The translations under genes were made by a program, and so were the position numbers. A stretch of DNA of 64,000 nt. Origin: Datura wrightii. Its lineage: Eukaryota > Streptophyta > Magnoliopsida > Solanales > Solanaceae. The stretch is taken from NCBI GenBank assembly GCA_035772735.1, contig JASDFA010000007.1, forward strand, positions 148,117,001 to 148,181,000, given 5' to 3'. Shown in pieces: positions 13,601 to 25,144 of this stretch. The notes under the pieces are model-generated. The model saw only the letters and a program-made list of their open reading frames with translations, was not told the DNA's origin and did no database searches. Position 1 is the first letter of the stretch, and each line of letters opens with the position of its first letter.

Positions 13601-15886
13601 TGTTATCATGAGAATCCAATGGTAAAATTAGGAAAAATACTGTGAATTGAAGCATGAGACTTAGTAATCAAGACGGTGGATGTTAGCAACTACAAGAAGA
13701 ACATCATGAGAATTATGCAAAACTTTTAGGTGATATCAAGAAAAGAAAAGAGAGATTTCATAGTTATTAAAATTTCTATTATTTTAAGGAAAAGCAGCTG
13801 CTCTACCTCGGAAAACAAAAGACATACCAAGAAAAGGAGAAAATAGGCCATTGCTACTCTGCTAGGAATGGTATCATTGGTATGTAATAACCTAAACGTG
13901 CAAAATGGCCTTAATTACAGAGAGTACACCATGGACAACAAGGCTCTACCTTATGAGGAGAACTCCTTTCAACATTATCAAGGAAAGTTTACTAGCTTTG
14001 AGAAGATCCTCGAGGTTACCTCCTAAAGCAGTGCTAGCAACAGATATGAAAACAAAGTACTCGTGCAAACAAGGAGGACAAGTACAAGTAGGTCAAAATC
14101 ATCAAACTTACGGCCAAAACATCAATGATTAGCATTCAGCCACACAGATTATCCTAAAAAGCAGAGCGTCCGAGGAAACAGACTTTAAATGTAACTAGTC
14201 AAGAACAAGCGTTAATTAAACTGGTATTCCTGAAGACAATAGCTCGGATGTGCATACCTGTCTTTGGCGAACTGACCGCCTGGCAGACTCTCTATTAGCT
14301 AATATGCGGCGCAGCCTTCGTATTGCCTTCTCTGCCTGAGCAAGCATGCTTTCAATTAGAAAGTTGGAACATCTAAGGAACAAGTATAAAAGACTAAATT
14401 TTCAGCACCTCAGTCAATTCGTGCCTTGATTTTCTGCTGGTAACTGGTGGATAATTTAAATCACATACAAGACTTGCTTTGAGTTCAGATTCATATCCAG
14501 ATTGGATGGCTATGTCTTGCTCACATTCAGACTTTCTGGCTATTCCTTTTTCCTGTTATAAACAAGAGCATCGTTGAAGTCTGTTAAAAGACCGGGCAAC
14601 AGAATTGCTAAAGAAATCATATCTGCTAAGTAGACAGGAATGGCTTCAGGGGCACCTGTTACTATTTGCAGTACTGCCCAATAACCAATTTGGTCCCAAG
14701 GTATAAGAATAACCAGTTACGCCAAAACATACACACACGAAGATATGTGAATGAAAGTTAAACCTCCATTAATAGATTATGGTATTTGATAAAAGAACTC
14801 AACTTTATCTCTTCAGGAGTGATATGAAAAGTAAAATCCCGTCGTCAACAGCTAAGTTATGCCCATATCAAAAAGCAAAAGAGAAAACTAACCTTTGCCT
14901 CCTAGACAACCGAGAAAACCCGCGCTAGAGTGATTCAGCTCGGACTGTCATATCTTAAACTAACATAGGAAACAATACACAGTGTATGCCCTTAAAATGC
15001 TAAACTGACCAAAGAAACTAATCATCTGTAGATATTGCATCCAGATCATATATTATGTTCACTCAATGCTGAAGAATGAGTCCATTTCATACAGAAATAA
15101 AGAGACAATACCCATGAGAGTAGTCCCCTGTTGATAATCCTCAACTCGTCCATAAGGGAATCACACTAAGGCTGTGTTTGGTACGGACTAAAATATTTTT
15201 AAAATTTTCATTTTCCATGTTCGATTGGGTCAAAAAAATTCTAAAATATTTTTACTAAAAAAGTAATTTAAGAGAAAAAAAAAGATTTAGAAAAAATAAG
15301 TTTAACCTCTTACATTAATTGTTTGATCTCCGCCCTCTAACCCTTCCCCCACTCCTACCCCACCTCACCCCACCTTTACTTTATAATATTTATGAAACTA
15401 TTTTTTCTATTTATCTACCAAACACGGAAAAATATATAAGAAACTCGCTAAAATACATAAAAATAACTCACTTAGTTTTCATGAAAAATATTTTCCTTAT
15501 ATGATATACAGAAGCAGCCATAATTTCAGATGTCCAGAGCTCGTACCTGAACTGCTGAGAACGGACGTTTGAAGCAAACTAATTGCCAATGCTTTTAAGT
15601 TACTATATACTGTTAGTATCACGAAGAAGATTTGTTAAATTGTCAGTCTATAAATTAAAGTTGAACACATTCAGAATCAGGATACACATACACGAATATG
15701 ACCGGCGTCTTTGAAGAGTTCAATTTCACCGGCGTTGCTGTCTCGAGTACTCGCGGGATGAGACAAACAAGCTAACGCCTCCGCCGATTCCCGCTCACAT
15801 TCCACCAGTTCATTCTCCACATCGCCGGAAAATCTATCGTCCGCCGTGCATGAAGGCGTCGTTTTGCATGTATTTTCGTAGTTCAT
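10676..15886 (-). CDS. bZIP transcription factor with atypical basic region, 6 exons, 444 aa
   Basis: Coding exons (minus strand): 15692-15886, 14409-14552, 14258-14335, 11753-11818, 11544-11609, 10676-11461; all junctions are GT-AG, all introns phase 0, total 444 residues. The start is the first ATG of an open exon behind an UTR-like leader. Exons 3-5 encode the bZIP: basic part LANRESARRSVRQRQ (~residues 126-140), then heptad leucines in EELKRKAADLALENENLKK and a helical LAAAEYNSEKNKNN part. The classical spacing is N-x7-R-x9-L; here the spacing to the first leucine is kept, but the invariant Arg is Val. The N-terminal third is acidic and Ser-rich; the last 261 residues are Ser/Thr/Pro-rich and probably regulatory. 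It is a nuclear DNA-binding factor by family; targets are unknown. The long intron 3 (2.4 kb) holds a SINE-like repeat and intron 1 a Tourist-like element. I could not place it in a named bZIP group. Confidence 0.88.
13113..13400 (+). mobile_element. SINE-like repeat in bZIP intron 3
   Basis: The unit carries ATATTAGAGCAGACAG and GATTCGAGCCTCAGC, which resemble tRNA-type A and B boxes. The starting motif AGAATATAACTAAGTAAA (13114) recurs as AGAATATAATTAAGTAAA (13311), so about 85 bases of a second unit follow the first with a ~197-base period. It sits in the sense of the plus strand, antisense to the host gene. Confidence 0.5.
15174..15435. mobile_element. Tourist/Harbinger-like MITE, possibly truncated, in bZIP intron 1
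   Basis: The left end reads TAA|GGCTGTGTTTGGTA, matching the GG..TGTTTGG terminus and TAA/TTA target preference of Tourist-like elements. The right side shows CCAAACACGG at ~15419-15428 but lacks the expected clean end. The interior has a C-rich stretch (CCTTCCCCCACTCCTACCCC). Confidence 0.45.
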
Positions 15887-15981
15887 TGTGTAGAATCAAA
15901 GAGAAATGAGGAGAGTGACGAGTGTTGACCGAAGACGAGAAAGCAGAGAGCATAAAAAAAAGAAACAGAGGGATGAGGAAG

Positions 15982-15993
15982 AGACACGTGTCT
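15982..15993. promoter_or_regulatory. Perfect G-box palindrome upstream of the bZIP gene
   Basis: AGACACGTGTCT is a 12-base perfect palindrome centred on CACGTG, about 100 bases upstream of the bZIP start codon. CACGTG is a well-known binding core for plant bZIP and bHLH factors. A TTGACC W-box-like core lies at ~15924. Autoregulation is only inference. Confidence 0.6.
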
Positions 15994-16100
15994 GCCAGAT
16001 CACTGGGACACGAATCTCAAGGTTGAAGTCCATGTATCTGTAAGTGCCGTGTGTTTCAATGCTGACTGTCGTAGATGGGCATTTTGCTTTTTTCTTTTAA

Positions 16101-16385
16101 CCATTTAACAACGGTGTGTGACGGGATGAAATTTTTTTTTTTTGGGGGGGAGGGGGGGGGGACAAGGCGGCCGCCACGGCGGGAAGCGAGACAGATTAGG
16201 GACCCATCACCGTTTAACAATGGTGTGTGAGTGGATGAAATTTTGGGGGGGACAAGGAGGCCGCGATAGTGGGGAACGGGACAGATTAGGGACCCATCAC
16301 CGTTTAACAATGGAGTGTGACGGGATCAAATTTTGGGGGGACAAGGCGGCGCAACGGTGGGGGGCGGGACAAATTAGGGGCCCAT
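16101..16385. repeat. GC-rich minisatellite, three ~90-base units with G-runs
   Basis: Three units start with a TTTAACAA(C/T)GG motif (~16101, 16211, 16301). Each contains GGGATGAAATTTTGGGGGG-like, GACAAGGCGG and GACAGATTAGGGACCCATC-like parts. Units 2 and 3 are spaced exactly 90 bases; unit 1 is longer because of expanded T and G runs, including one 18-base stretch that is almost all G. It lies 215-500 bases upstream of the bZIP start codon and contrasts sharply with the AT-rich surroundings. Confidence 0.9.
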
Positions 16386-16444
16386 CCCGTCCCATTGGGC
16401 GCTCGGAAACGGTGGGGAATTTTTATTTTCTCTCACTCATTTGG

Positions 16445-16600
16445 TATGAAATAATAATGAAATATTTAGCTAACAACACATATATTCAATGAATTTGAAA
16501 GAAAGGAATATACTTTATTTTTTATGAAATAATAATGAAATATTTAGCTAACAACACATATATTCAATGAATTTGAAAGAAAGAAATATACTTTATTTTT
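16445..16600. repeat. Perfect-spaced 78-base tandem duplication
   Basis: The block starting TATGAAATAATAATGAAATA at 16445 is repeated at 16523 with essentially one base change (GAAAGGAAT to GAAAGAAAT). Its near identity suggests a recent slippage or unequal-exchange event. It lies at the left border of the Copia relic and resembles part of that element's right-hand terminal region. Confidence 0.92.
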
Positions 16601-17277
16601 TAAAAATGGCTGACGTTGAATCTAAAGGATTTACGGTTGGATAAATATTTTGACGGTATAAATAAATTAAATTAATGTTTTATTTATAAAAGAATAGAAG
16701 TTAGCTTATAATTTTATTTAATTATAAATTAATTTGATTGCAAGTTTATTTAATTAAATATTTATGTGATTGTAAGTTTATCCAATTGAAAATTTATCTG
16801 ATTATAAGTTTATTCAATTACTATACTTATCTAATTACTAGTTTTAGGGTACGCGGCTCGCGCGTGTCTCTTATATTAATAAAAATAAATTTTTTAACAT
16901 AACATAAATAATATTTAAAAGATGTGATTGTGTAATAATATACGAATTTAGAAAAAAATTATAAATTTTAAATTAATAAATAATTATATTTAAAAGTTTG
17001 ATCCAATCTAGTAGTTCATTTTTCAGTTTTGTTCTAATACTAACCGAATGACAAGTGTTTTTCCTTGTATGGATCCTATTTCAACGGAAACTTGATGAAT
17101 CGATCCTATTACACGTCTTACTTTTACTGTTATATCGGGAGTTACTCCACGTATTGCTGACGTAAACGGATAGTGAATTTATTTTTTCGATGAATAAAAA
17201 CGTTATAGAAATAACGTTTGATTGAAAATTAAAAAAATATTTTCCTTCTTCTTTTTTTGATTATACAGGTTTTTTAA

Positions 17278-17308
17278 AAAGAAGAAGAAGAAGAAGAAAG
17301 AAGAAAGA
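17278..17308. repeat. GAA-type microsatellite
   Basis: About seven GAA units followed by GAAA variants, inside the Copia region. Confidence 0.85.
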
Positions 17309-19324
17309 ATTTAACATATTAATGCATAATAAACATACATCTCTTTAATTTATTTTCTAGCACCGTGAGTTGAGAATTTGTGAATACTAATTAGTTAGTT
17401 TAATAAATAAAAGATTAATATAAGTTAACAGAATGATAATTGATCTTAACAAAAGCGTGGAAGAAATAATTAAACAATAATTTTTTTTAAATAGTAGTTT
17501 TAGTGTACGTATTGTAATTGCTTTTAAAGTCTTAGATGTTAGGACTTTTAATATAGTCCAAATAAGGATAGATTTAAGAAGCAAAATTTTAGTCAATCTT
17601 AAAATATTAAATATTAGGAGTTTTTACCTTTTATAAATAAGTAAGTATTTAATAGCTATAAATTTAATTAATTTTAAAGTCCTAAATATTGAGATAATAA
17701 TTAAATGATAATTATTTTAAAAAATTAATGATAGTTTTATCTATTACGAAGTCTTTTAAGTAAGGATAAAAAATTCATGAACATTTTTAAGGGTCTGTAT
17801 AGATAGATAGATGTGATGATTATTTTACTTTAGTACTATATATAATATAAGGGGGAATAGAGAAATCACCAAAGATTGTTCAGTATAATTTATGAAAAGT
17901 ATAGATTGAACTTTTGCGTCTTTAAAAAGTTAAATTTTAGTGGTTGAAAAAACATATATGTAAAAATATAAAATATAATAAAAATATATAAGAACTCAAG
18001 CATATATGTAAAAATATAATATATAAATATAGAATATAATATAAAAAAGAATTATTACCTCTTCATCAACTAATGTTATAGTCATTGGAGTGTCTTCCTT
18101 TGTTCTCCTTTTATACTAGTTTACCAATCCAAAAAGACTTTTATTATCCGATGAGAATCGTATCGCCTTAAACTGTTAATTGACACAATTTCATTCATGA
18201 AATCTTTTACAGATATGAAGAATGTCAGCTATAAACAACACAAATTTTAAATCACATAATATCAATATAAAACTCAACTTAAGGAGATAACATAGTATCA
18301 ATATTAGACTCAACTAAAAAAAACAATCTAAGTCAAATTATTTTGAATATAAACAACTTGAACTAGCAGAGCAATTACTATTATCTTTTTTGAATTCACA
18401 ACATGAAAAAGAAAGCTATATTAACACAAAAATATATTAAGTTGGAGATTGAATCAAAAGTATTGATGAATTAAATTGTGCAATTATAAATTCTTTATAG
18501 AAGGAGAAGAATTTATTAATAAAAAAAAATTAAAAATAAATTAACTATTAAAAAGAAAAAAAGAATTTGTGACTATAAGAAAAGAAAAAAAAACTATCAA
18601 CAAGGAAACAAAAGTAATTACCTTTAAAAAGGGGGGAAAAATTCGCAACTACAAGAAAAAAAAATTATCAAAAGGAAAAAAAGAAGAAGAAGTAATTACC
18701 TTCGAAAAGGCAAAAAAAAAAACCTTTAAAGAAGGAAAGGAAAAAAATGTTCATCACTGTTAAAAAAGAAGGATTTTTTTTAAAAGAAAAATTTACACCA
18801 TAAATAGAGTTATGTCACAAATAAAAAAATATAATAGAATAATTAAAAATAATAATATTAAACAATAATTATGCAAAAATAGTTAATGATAATTTTATCT
18901 ATTGCAATGTCTTTTAATGAAGGATAAAAAATTCAATTAACATTTCTAAGGGTTTTCACACTTTTAATATAATATAGATAAGTTTATTTGATTGATTGTT
19001 AATATAAATGGACCTCCGTAATAAACCTGAACTTTTGCATGCCAATTTTATATACCATCTTCTCGAAAGTTGGAGTTGTTAGATACTTGGTGAATAAATC
19101 AGTCATATTATCGCCCGAACAAATCTGTATACATTGATATTATTATTCTTTTGGAGATCATATGTGAAGAAAAATTTTGGCGAACTGTGTTTCGTTCTAT
19201 CTCCTTTTATGAATCCTCCCTCAAATTAAGCTATGTGTATTGCATTATCTTCATATAAGATCGTCGATATTTTTTCACGTTTCAAACCATCTTGTTCTCG
19301 AATGAGATGTATTATTGACCTTAG

Positions 19325-19507
19325 TCACACACATTCTCGACTTGCTTCATGAATAGTTATTATCTCAATATGATTTGATAAAGTAGCTACAATAAATCGC
19401 TTTGTAGATCGCCAAGATATGACAATATCCTTACATATGAACACATAGCCTATGATATCAAGCTTTGTATGGATCAGATAAATATCTTGTATCAGCGTAA
19501 CCAACAA
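19325..19507 (-). pseudogene. Copia RNase H fragment
   Basis: A 60-codon open stretch on the minus strand contains ISWRSTKRFIVATLSNH followed by EIITIHEASRECV. This matches the plant Copia RNase H segment usually written ISWRSTKQT.VATSSNHAE...HEASRECVWLR. The conserved Ser-Asn-His-Ala-Glu core reads S-N-H-I-E here. Frames before and after are closed by stops, so it is a relic. Confidence 0.85.
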
Positions 19508-19865
19508 GATCGGGACTACAACTGTTAAAATAAAATAAGCTCATATAGGTAGTCCTTCTTAGATACCGCAATATGTGTCTTATTTTGTTCTAGTATCTCC
19601 TGGTAGGAGCAAAATTATATCTTGCTAACACATTGACTGAAAATTTTATGACGTGTCTTGTAGTATTAGCCAGATACGTTAGTACATCAATCGCACTAAG
19701 ATATGGTACTTCAAGACGAAGTATTTCCTCATTCTTTTCTTGAGGTTGGAACGTATCCTTATTCACATTAAGTGATCAAACAATCATCGAGTATTTTATG
19801 GATATGCTTCACCATATAAAATTGTTTCAATACCTTTTCTATATAAAGTAGATTGATGGACAAAA

Positions 19866-20000
19866 TTTAATTTGCAAACCAAGACATAATTTTGTCTTTC
19901 CATGATATTTCATCTCAGATTTCTTCTATAAATTATCAATTGCCTTTAGAAGCTCTATTGGAGTTCCAATGAGGTTTATGTCATTAGCACTAATAGCAAG
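19866..20000 (-). pseudogene. Copia reverse-transcriptase fragment with altered active site
   Basis: Minus-strand reading from base 20000 gives AISANDINLIGTPIELLKA, a stop, then SEMKYHGKTKLCLGLQIK. The Copia consensus here is ..YVDD.NLIGT...EFEMKDLGKTKFCLGLQIE. The catalytic YVDD position reads SAND, and a stop interrupts the frame; the fragment cannot encode an active enzyme. Confidence 0.8.
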
Positions 20001-22867
20001 TACAATAAAATTTTGATGTTATTTTTTTTTATAAAAACACAAAGATAAGCAAAATCACTATTGTATCCTTTGTCAATGAATATTCATTAAGGTGGTTAAG
20101 TCACATCCACCTCACTTGATTTTCTCCATATAAGGATTATGAACAAGTTTACAGAAGCTTGCAAATGCTTCAGGCATTTTAAATTATTTAGTAATTTTCA
20201 TATAATTTTTATAAAGTGACAACATTCGTTAGTATTTAAATGTGTGATATCTTTTGATGTCTGAACTACAGGTCCAATAAGCTTTACGCTTATCAAGATG
20301 CATCATTTCACTTGATAATTATTTCTACGTCAACATGCTTTAGTAGAATTAGAACTTAGATTTGCAATTTTTTGCAATATGGTGTATTATATTATACTAA
20401 AGATATCGTTGACGAGATATTCATTTTGTATCAATTTGCAATGCGACATAATTTATTGAGATCTCATCACTTCATTATTTTCAGATACCTGAACCTCTCA
20501 TAAGATTTCATGAAGTGTTATGTCGTAGACTCTTCAAGTGAATATTGTCTCCTTATTTATGATCATTTTCTCCTTTCCTTTTTCAAGGATTATTGTGTTT
20601 GGAATCAATTGATCTAACATGCTGCGTGCAGGTGTCAGTCTTTGTCCTATCAATAGAAGCATTTGTAGATGAAATATGAGATTAATTTTGGATCTTTAAA
20701 TAGTTCTAGCACTTGACCTGAATTATATTTTGAATGAGGATAAACGCTAATAATAATTCACAATATATTTCTATGTTGTTTATTCTCTCCCCCTTATGTT
20801 AGAAACTAATATATATGTCCAATCTTTATTGGAGAATCCATCTTTATATGTCATAGTATATCCATTTATAATATATCTTACATAAAAAATTATTAGATGA
20901 AAAATATGTAGTTTTCAACCTTGAACCAATTGAGCGGGAAAAATTAATAACAATTTATTAATCAGTTGCATACGAGTGTAGTTATATGCAATATATCATA
21001 TCTCAGGTCAATACATGAAATTTTGTTTTCATATGCAATGGTTTAGCTATATATCGAAGACATTCAACGTCAAACCAGCATTATTAAGATGAATTGTCTT
21101 GATTATACAATCTGAAAGTTATGCTCTTAACTCAATTAATATTAAGCAAGCAACTTTGCTAATATCAAACTGCAGTTTGATAATAAATGCACATGTGACC
21201 ATCTTATAGTTGCTCTATATAAGATATCACATGACATGTGAACGAGCCAATATTCACCTACTATATTTTTCAGAATTTAGGAGATTTAGTTCCGACATTA
21301 GCTGGTATAATCAACTAGTCATGAGAACAAGCAACATAAAAGAATTCTTGAAGAATCTTCCAGTTCTTCAATGTCTGATATTCAATTAGAAAATCATATT
21401 TAAATCAGGACGATCAAAACGGTCATGTCAACGGATAAAATTATTTGCATTAGGAAACTTCAGGTTTACCATGATATGTGTTATTTATTTTAGTAAAATT
21501 GAGGTTTACTATGTCATGAATTTCTCATCAATAAACTTTTGATTTACTATAGCAGGTAATTTCAACCATGCTTATATTTGTAGTACAAATTGGGTAACCA
21601 TTCATATACATATTTCTTGCCGATAGAATTTGGAGATATTTAATCTTTCAATCTTTTATAGCCTTAACCATTTTTATTAGTAAACTTCATATTTACTACA
21701 ATCTGTGTTTTGATCATAACAACTTTGTATATTACAATACAGAATGAATGACATAATAATAAATAAATTCTTCAGGAGCTTTCAATTTATTTGTTGTAAT
21801 AAAATATTGTTTGGACACAACTTAATATCATGATTCTTATAGACAAACAATTAGCCTCTTCTAGAGACCTTAATCATTAATTTTGTATTATCAAATATTG
21901 ATTAAACACTGCTAGTGTCATGAAAGAATGATGTCACGAAATAATATAATAAATAAATAAAAATTTAATTATTTTTTATAGTAATATTCCTGCATTTTAT
22001 TCATCTTCCACAGCAAAAGTAAACCAAGATCTGAGGGAGTATACACATTGATTAACTTCTTCCTAATCAGATAAAAGGATAGCAATATATCCTATAAGAG
22101 ATGAGTCAAATGCAAAAGCTATGCTTGGCTACATGGTCTTTTAACATGAACCAAGGTATCCAAAATTACAAAAGAGGACTAAAATCTATTCAAATAGACT
22201 GGCCCCATCAGGGAGGTTTCCAGAAAATCTCTTTTTTCTTCTTCTTTATTGTTCTAATACAGGCCATAACCATGAGCCCCTTAACAACTGATGGGAGATC
22301 ATCATAATTGTCATTTCATAAATAACGGAAAGGAGATATTAAGTTCTAAAGTTCAGTATTTTAAATATTTTATTCAGGAGACTAACTAATATTTAAATAT
22401 TTTGTATTAAAATGACAGTCAATTAGTAATATTATATCCTTCAGGAAAAAATTACATAAATTTTTATTTCTTTCGAGAAAATTAATAATAACTAATCATA
22501 ATTTATCAATGTGGTTATAGTAGAAAATGTTCTATTATGTTTCCTTTTGTCTTAAATAATGATACTGGAATAAATATATGCATGACGTTTTCGATGTATC
22601 ACAGGTATGTGTTGCAATGACTTTTATACTACAAAAATGATATATGTATTCTTTGTTATTTCATTTCTCCTGGAGGTAGTTAGTGATATTTAGTTTATTC
22701 GCTTCAGGAAATGAAACTTGATTATTTGAATATGCTTGAAATATAATTTTCATCAATAGTTCATTATTTTGCTCAAGTACAAGAAGACATTGCTTTAAAT
22801 ATTTCTCATATATCTTTTGAATTATTTCTTCTTTAGGAGAAAATACTAAAGCTATTCTATTTTGGGG

Positions 22868-23430
22868 GGTAAAGTTCGAAATTCTACTACTTCTAGAGTA
22901 GAGTTTGAAATTTTACTACTTTTAGAGTAGAGTTTGAAGTTCTACTACTTTCCTAGTTGAGTTCAAAATTCTATCTATTACTCAAGAGTAGAGTTCGAAA
23001 TTCTACTACTTCTAGAGTAAAGTTTGAAGTTCTACTACTTTCAAAGTAGAATTCTATTATTTGGGAAGTAGATGTCAGATTTTTATAATTTTGAAAGTAA
23101 ATTTTAGAGTATTATATACTACTTCACAAGTAAATTCCATTGCCAATAGATTTTATATAAACTACTTTGTGACTAAATTTCATATTTACTATTTCAGGAG
23201 TAAATCATCAGATTTACTATTTCGCAAGTATATTTAATATTGCTACTTCGCAAATAAATTTCATATTTACAACTTCACGAATAAATTCGAAGTCTTACTA
23301 CTTCGGGAGGAAATTTCAAAGTTTTATTGATCCAGGAGTAAAGTTCAAAGTTCTACTACTTCAGGAGTAGATTTATGAATCTTACTACTTCAGGAGTAAA
23401 ATCAGAGTTTTACTATTTCAAGAGTAAAAC
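22868..23430. repeat. Degenerate ~33-base tandem repeat inside the Copia relic
   Basis: Around 16 diverged units of the type TACTACTTC.AGAGTAGA followed by GTT.GAAGTTC lie head to tail. Each unit contains a small inverted pair (CTACTTC / GAAGTAG-like, or CTACT / AGTAG). Similarity is strongest at 22880-23060 and 23320-23430 and weak in between. Confidence 0.8.
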
Positions 23431-24435
23431 ATAAAATATCAAGAATATTTTTTCTCCATTATTCTACCTCTTTTGGAGGCAAGTCATGATATATTTCACA
23501 ACTAAATGTACGTTCATATTTATAAGTTTTACTAAATATTATCACATTTGAGAATGGATCTATATTTGTAATATTTATCAAAAGTTTTCATTCTTCAAAA
23601 AAGAAACATAATCATATAAGCATGTCTTAACCACATAAAATTATAATAGCTTAGAAGCTCTTTTAAAATATGTTTTACTTCATGAGCAAATCGAGGCATA
23701 TATATTATATAGAAATAAAATTCTCTATCATTTCTTCAATTGTAATCACAATCCTATAGAAATATTATCACCTCTGGTGGTTATATATTTCCTGCAAATT
23801 TTCATTCTTACTCATTAATTAATGGATATCAAATTAATACCATTATAATTTTTTACAGTATTATTCTGCTTGAACAAATATATTTTTACAATATTTTTCT
23901 TCTGGAATAAATATGAGGACGAATTGTCAAGTGAATCAATAAATCGTTCCTCAGACCCATAAATAAAATCAATACCACTATTAGCAAAAACATAAAATCA
24001 ATAAGTACTAACCTTTTCTTATCATTCACTTCATTCTTATTTTGTAAATATTGAGAGAAATAATATCACCAAAGGGATATTATTTCTCCAGCTAAGTAAT
24101 TCATCTTTGAAAAGAACTTTGATTTTTTTTACCTCAAATCTTTTCAAAAGTGCTCAAGGCTAAAGTGAGTTATTAAGGCAAAGATTTGTGCTAATAATAT
24201 ATTATAAAATAATAATGAAATGTCAAGATAGCGAGATATATAGTCAAAGAATTTAGAAGGAGAGAGAGATATTTTACTTTTCTTCAAATTGATATTCAAC
24301 TAAACTGAATCAACTTCCTATTTATAGAAAAACAAAAATTGCTTGCAAGCTTATCCAACTGCAAATTTATTCAATTGAAAGTTTATCTGATTGCATGTTT
24401 ATCTGGTCGCAAGTTTATTCAATTGATTCTGTATA

Positions 24436-25140
24436 AAGATAAACATGCATAATACATTGTATTTACAACTTAAATATTTAAGTTCTAAAAAATATAAAGA
24501 GTTGGTATTATGATTCAAAACTACGTAAATTTAGTAAATCTACAAAACTCTAAATTAAAATTGTAAACAAAGTTGGCAACAGTTAGTCTTTTACTCTCTT
24601 CGACTTAATTTATGTGATATAATTTAACTGGACATAGAGAGTTTAAGAAATATGAAAAAAAAATTCAATGTTTCAAAATTACCCTTAAAATAAATGAATT
24701 TTTAATTGAAGAGAACACTTTTGTGGGACTTTCGTCAAAAAGGTGGGATTCAACATGCGTAAAATATTGATAGTGACATTAAATATTGATGAAATGACTT
24801 GGAAGAACCTTATACTTGTTTTAATTTGTCATCCTGATCCTTTTACTTTTTGAATATTTAACTACACACTTTAACTTGATCAAAACAAATCTTTAAATCC
24901 CTCTGACCATTAATTGAGCTTACGTGACATTTATAAGATTGAGCTGGACAAAAAGCGTAATATACACGTGTATCAAGAGTATGAGGTTAGAAGAAAAACT
25001 AAAAGGTAAGTCAAAGACAACGATCATTTTTGCTAAATTTTCACAATCTCTATTTATTTTTTTTACATATGTAATAAAGAATCGGAATTTGAAGAGTTTA
25101 ACTGTCAATAAAGCATATTAGAACCCTCAATAGATTCAGT
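24436..25140. other. AT-rich spacer
   Basis: No gene is seen. The stretch 24590-24720 (CTTCGACTTAATTTATGTGA ... GAGTTTAAGAAATATG) is the kind of dispersed low-copy repeat common in Solanaceae intergenic DNA. Confidence 0.4.
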
Positions 25141-25144
25141 AGAA

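Larger units (their letters stand above)
16445..24435 (-). mobile_element. Decayed Ty1/Copia LTR retrotransposon
   Basis: The interior carries recognisable Copia RNase H and reverse-transcriptase relics on the minus strand. The two flanks look like degenerate LTRs in direct orientation: left ~16445-16830 and right ~24190-24435 share AATAATGAAAT, a TTGAAAGAAAG/AGAAGGAGAGAG part, and several TATCCAATTGAAA.TTTATCTGATT-type units. Much of the interior (17-19 kb and 21-24 kb) is too diverged to read, and other insertions may be nested there. Repeated phrases GAAGGATAAAAAATTCA at ~17763 and ~18919 show further duplication. It is non-functional. Exact ends are uncertain. Confidence 0.6.

Noticed and set aside
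16142..16492. 116-codon Gly-rich plus-strand frame
   Set aside because: It is created by the 90-base tandem repeat; the repeat length of 90 is a multiple of three, which keeps any frame open.
18569..18763. 64-codon Lys-rich frame
   Set aside because: Product of A-rich low-complexity DNA inside the Copia relic.
22868..23430. Regularly spaced repeats that resemble a CRISPR array at first sight
   Set aside because: Units are head to tail without unique spacers, strongly diverged, and lie inside a plant retrotransposon.
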